Shown here: piece after piece, positions 60,807 to 64,000 of the stretch
Layout of the letters: each line of letters opens with the position of its first letter
Numbering within the stretch: position 1 is the stretch's first letter
From: an uncultured Hellea sp.
GTDB taxonomy: Bacteria > Pseudomonadota > Alphaproteobacteria > Caulobacterales > Maricaulaceae
Length of the DNA stretch: 64,000 nt
Assembly: GCA_938007935.1 (NCBI GenBank)
Contig: CALLMD010000003.1
Coordinates: 89,447-153,446, forward strand
Direction: 5' to 3'
Translations under genes and position numbers: made by a program
The notes under the pieces: generated by a model
Database searches by the model: none
What the model was told of the DNA's origin: nothing
What the model saw: the letters and a program-made list of their open reading frames with translations, nothing else

Positions 60807-63791
60807 TTACCCCAAAGCCTTCACAGCCGCTGCATCACGCGGGGTGATATCGCCCTCGCCCTTAAAATATTTCCAAGAGCGTTCGCATTTTTTATACTCT
60901 GCTTTGGTATGATTTTCTATCATACTGCCGATTTGAATTACCTCATTACCTTCAAGGCTAAAATCCACTTCACTAACAATCATTAAATCTGCAAAAGTAT
61001 CTTTAGGGTCAGCTGGGTCACTATAACTATTCAACAAACTTATATCGAATTTTTCCATTAACGGTTTGAAATTAGAACCCATATCAAATGGCATTATTAC
61101 AAACGCCTCTAAGCTGGACCTAAGTTTTCCTTCTGCACGGAATCTTTCCGTGTTAGCATTGATTTCATCTCGCCAACTTTTAATCACGTTGAAAACTGCC
61201 TCGATATCTCGATTAAGCCATGCCTCTGGTGCGTCTCTAAATAATTCCATATGCACCGACTTATCCTCACTTGAATGTCTCGCTTGCCAGACCTCTTCCA
61301 TCGTAAAGCACATGATGGGGGCGAGCCATGTTGTTAGGCGCTGAAAGACTTCATTGATGACGGTGCGGCAAGCGCGGCGACGTGTTGAGTTCAGCGGGTC
61401 GCAATAAAGCGCGTCTTTGCGGATATCGAAATAAAAGGCCGACAAATCGACGGTGCAGAAATTAAACAGCGTGCTGAAAATTTTCTTATGATCATGATCT
61501 AAAACGTTATCTTTATGCTCTGCCGTAATCTGCGCCAGCCTATGCAGCACCCATTTTTCCAGTGCGGGCATATCGGCGTAATTCACCGCGTCCGTTTCTT
61601 CAAAACCGTCCAGCGCGCCAATCATATAGCGCAGCGTATTACGCAATTTCCGATAAGCATCGACATTGGTTTGGATAATTTCACGTCCAATTTTAAGATC
61701 GTTGGCCCAATCCGAACTGGCCGTCCAGATGCGCATAATCTCTGCGCCATATTGCTTGTTAATGTCTTCGGGGCTCATCGTATTGCCGAGAGATTTGGAC
61801 ATTTTCAGGCCCTTCTCATCGACAACAAATCCGTGAGTGAGCACGCCCTTATAAGGGGCCTGACCGTAAACAGCGCAAGATTCGAGGAGCGAGCTTTGGA
61901 ACCACCCACGATGTTGGTCAGAGCCTTCGAGATAAAGGTCGGCTCGGTCAGGCAGGTCGTCTCTGCGTTTAAGGCAAAAAGCATGGGTGCTACCACTATC
62001 AAACCAGACATCGAGAATATCGGTGACCTTGCTCCAACCTTCATTATCATCAGGCATGAAGTCCTCAAGCGGGGTTTCGAACCAGCCATCCACGCCCGTT
62101 TTTTCAACGGCGGCAAGGATGAGGGCGTTAATGGCATCCGCATCATCGCGCTCTGTATGTAGCTCTCCATTGGGGCCAACAATCAACGTAATGGGCACGC
62201 CCCAATTACGCTGGCGAGAAATCAGCCAATCAGGACGGTCGGCGACCATCGTGCCGATGCGGTTACGTCCGCGCTCTGGCCAGAACTTAGTCTCTTCGAT
62301 CGCGGCCCGTGCTTTATCGCGCAGGCCTTCTTTGGACATAGAAATAAACCATTGCGGCGTAGCGCGGCGAATGACGGGGGCTTTGGAGCGCCAAGAATGG
62401 GCGTCACGTAGCGTGAGCATACCGCGCGCTAAAAGGTTACCACATTCGACGAGGGCTTTCAGCACTTCGCCATTGGCTTTCCCGTCTTGCCCGCGTTTTT
62501 TGCCGGATGTTCTGATAACATCGAGCCCTTGGAAACGGCTCGGCATGACATCAGTATAACAGCCTGCATCATCGAGTGTCATGGGCACAACAGGGTCGAT
62601 ACCTAAGCCTTCGAGCTTCTTCTGATTGGAAATCCAGACCACATAATCATCTTCACCATGACTTGGCGCGGTATGGACAAAACCCGTACCTGCATCAGCG
62701 GTAACGTGAGAGCCTTCGAGGAGCGGCACAGGGAAGTCGTATTTGCCATCGGCGCCATCCATGTTTTTGAGCGGATGGCTCAAAACAAGACCTTCAGGAT
62801 TTACATCGCTGATACGGTTAGCGGATTTAATTAAGCCTGCTTTTGAGATTTGTTCCCACAATCCATCAGCCGCAATCAGCTTGTCACCCAGCTTTGACCA
62901 AGGCTCAAATTCGCTCTCTTCCATCTCGGTGACTTCATAGAGGCCGTAGGTTATTTTACCTGAATAGCTGACGGCGCGGTTAGCTGGAATTGTCCAAGGC
63001 GTTGTAGTCCAGATAACAATAGACGCGCCAAACAATAAGCTTTTGAGCTTATCTTTATCGGACAATTCATTTCTTTCACCAACTGGTAAATTTGCATCTA
63101 AAACGCGCATAGGCATTTCAGCCACAGGAAACTTCACATAAATCTGCGTCGCTTTTCTGTCCTTATATTCCACCTCGGCTTCTGCGAGCGCCGTCTGCTC
63201 GACGGGGCTCCACATGATGGGTTTAGAGCCGCGATAGAGCTGGCCTGTTTTCGCGATTTTCAAAAGCTCACCGCAGATGTCGGCTTCGCTTTGAAAGTTC
63301 ATTGTCTTATAGGGATTATCCCAATCGCCAACGACGCCGAGGCGCTTAAACTCTTCGCGCTGCACATCCAGCCATTCGCCCGCATATTCACGGCAGCGCG
63401 TGCGAAACTCACTGCCCGGTACATCGTCTTTGGCGCGGCCTTTACCGCGAAATTCTTCTTCGACTTTCCATTCAATCGGCAGGCCGTGGCAATCCCAGCC
63501 TGGCACGTAATTGGCATTCATGCCGAGCATTTGATGGGAGCGATTGATAATGTCCTTAAGGATTTTATTGAGCGCCGTCCCCATATGAATATGGCCATTG
63601 GCATAGGGCGGTCCGTCATGAAGGGTATATTGCGGCTTGTCTTTGGACTGCTCACGTAGGCGGTCATAAAGTCCGATTTTATTCCAAAACTCTAGCCATT
63701 CAGGTTCCTTCTTGGGGAGGCCCGCTCGCATAGGAAAATCGGTCTTTGGGAGGAAGAGCGTGTCGCGATAATCGCGTTTTTGTTCTGTCAT
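60807..63791 (-). CDS. ileS: isoleucyl-tRNA synthetase
   Basis: A 994-residue class I synthetase. The HIGH motif is HIHMG (67-71) in DGPPYANGHIHMG, the CP1 editing domain occupies about 210-400 (WTTTPWTIPANRAVSY), KMSKS is at 663-667, and the anticodon-binding C-terminus begins near 700. The C-terminal zinc site is not clear; the last 100 residues run CERSWKYFKGEGDITP. ATG 63791 has a GAG ribosome trace. No lspA follows on the same strand. Confidence 0.98.
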   Translation of the reverse strand: MTEQKRDYRDTLFLPKTDFPMRAGLPKKEPEWLEFWNKIGLYDRLREQSKDKPQYTLHDGPPYANGHIHMGTALNKILKDIINRSHQMLGMNANYVPGWDCHGLPIEWKVEEEFRGKGRAKDDVPGSEFRTRCREYAGEWLDVQREEFKRLGVVGDWDNPYKTMNFQSEADICGELLKIAKTGQLYRGSKPIMWSPVEQTALAEAEVEYKDRKATQIYVKFPVAEMPMRVLDANLPVGERNELSDKDKLKSLLFGASIVIWTTTPWTIPANRAVSYSGKITYGLYEVTEMEESEFEPWSKLGDKLIAADGLWEQISKAGLIKSANRISDVNPEGLVLSHPLKNMDGADGKYDFPVPLLEGSHVTADAGTGFVHTAPSHGEDDYVVWISNQKKLEGLGIDPVVPMTLDDAGCYTDVMPSRFQGLDVIRTSGKKRGQDGKANGEVLKALVECGNLLARGMLTLRDAHSWRSKAPVIRRATPQWFISMSKEGLRDKARAAIEETKFWPERGRNRIGTMVADRPDWLISRQRNWGVPITLIVGPNGELHTERDDADAINALILAAVEKTGVDGWFETPLEDFMPDDNEGWSKVTDILDVWFDSGSTHAFCLKRRDDLPDRADLYLEGSDQHRGWFQSSLLESCAVYGQAPYKGVLTHGFVVDEKGLKMSKSLGNTMSPEDINKQYGAEIMRIWTASSDWANDLKIGREIIQTNVDAYRKLRNTLRYMIGALDGFEETDAVNYADMPALEKWVLHRLAQITAEHKDNVLDHDHKKIFSTLFNFCTVDLSAFYFDIRKDALYCDPLNSTRRRACRTVINEVFQRLTTWLAPIMCFTMEEVWQARHSSEDKSVHMELFRDAPEAWLNRDIEAVFNVIKSWRDEINANTERFRAEGKLRSSLEAFVIMPFDMGSNFKPLMEKFDISLLNSYSDPADPKDTFADLMIVSEVDFSLEGNEVIQIGSMIENHTKAEYKKCERSWKYFKGEGDITPRDAAAVKALG

Positions 63792-63983
63792 TTTAATCTC
63801 GAAAGGTAAGTTGAAAGTCAGGCGTCATTATCCCGATACGCACCTAGCGCACCGGGCTTATAATTCGTATTATAATGGCCATGTTCAACATAGGCGCGGC
63901 GTAACATAGCAAAGCCGCCGCGCCAAGATATAATCGCTTGCGGGGTATCAAAGCTAAATAAGACCCTTAAGCTAGTTTCATAA

Positions 63984-64000
63984 AAAAGGGAATATCATGA
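63984..64000 (+). promoter_or_regulatory. ribosome-binding site and start codon of a gene leaving the window
   Basis: AAAAAAGGGA is followed seven bases later by ATG (63997-63999), the clearest Shine-Dalgarno-start pair in the last 200 bases, so a plus-strand gene probably begins here and continues outside. The 200 bases before it (63792-63983) hold no gene I can support. Confidence 0.5.

Noticed and set aside
63818..63994. Minus-strand open stretch ending in TGA, reading ... SWRGGFAMLRRAYVEHGHYNT ...
   Set aside because: It reads like protein but has no start codon before an internal ATG that leaves only 29 codons, and an in-frame TGA lies upstream. Too little to call a gene.
1..64000. tRNA genes, CRISPR arrays, insertion sequences, prophage
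   Set aside because: No T-loop/acceptor pattern, no regularly spaced repeats, and no transposase or phage genes were seen on either strand.

Overview
The window is chromosomal DNA of a free-living alphaproteobacterium, gene dense, with G+C near one half. The pointers are the gene orders rnd-lptC-lptA-lptB and dnaB-alr, a full-length Ada, a PtsP of the nitrogen PTS, an ETF pair of the FixA/FixB type, a complex I NDUFA9-like protein and a type II secretion operon. The moderate G+C and the many small exported proteins would suit the Maricaulales/Hyphomonadales side of the class, but that placement is inference. I see no phage, insertion sequence, CRISPR array, rRNA or tRNA gene.

Layout. 1-8486: small metabolic and exported genes (DUF1214-type fragment, SRPBCC, beta-propeller, MBL hydrolase, nitroreductase, then a DUF1801-RidA-FemAB-like-HIT-M49-like run). 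8496-13967: a minus-strand block with ptsP, a serine hydrolase, uppP and a CPBP protease. 14071-20022: gltD-gltB. 20067-22879: two minus-strand lipoprotein genes, one a multidomain putative metallopeptidase. 23020-25716: ahcY-metK, preceded by a perfect 22-bp palindrome. 25969-29642: an accessory-looking stretch with a Calx-beta/TIM-barrel protein, a 0.6-kb non-coding region rich in RNA-like pairings and a frameshifted lipoprotein. 29655-35428: alr, dnaB, an exported unknown, rplS, trmD and a sirtuin. 35452-41689: phosphatase, NDUFA9-like protein, exported methyltransferase, etfBA, ada and rnd. 41770-44279: LPS export genes with an LptC-LptA fusion. 44336-47104: mscL, ihfB, rpsA. 47139-54425: gspE-F-G-H-I-J-K-L-M. 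54570-59132: an ABC ATPase and a giant permease fused to an M1-type peptidase. 59213-63791: efp, suhB, ileS.

How the genes work together. Nitrogen assimilation (GOGAT) and PtsP, the methyl cycle (AhcY, MetK), envelope assembly (UppP, alanine racemase, Lpt bridge, MscL), protein secretion (Gsp) and translation (S1, L19, TrmD, EF-P, IleRS) are the themes. The secreted multidomain proteins at 20693-22879 and 25969-27825 are reasonable but unproven cargo for the Gsp system. Several genes start without a Shine-Dalgarno sequence and with a -10-like hexamer exactly where a leaderless transcript would need it.

Most unusual items: the structured non-coding region at 27892-28346, the LptC-LptA fusion beside a second LptA, the palindrome before ahcY, the basic tail on alanine racemase, the exported methyltransferase-fold lipoprotein, and the HYR/metallopeptidase lipoprotein pair. 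All family names come from recognising motifs by eye; no database search was run.
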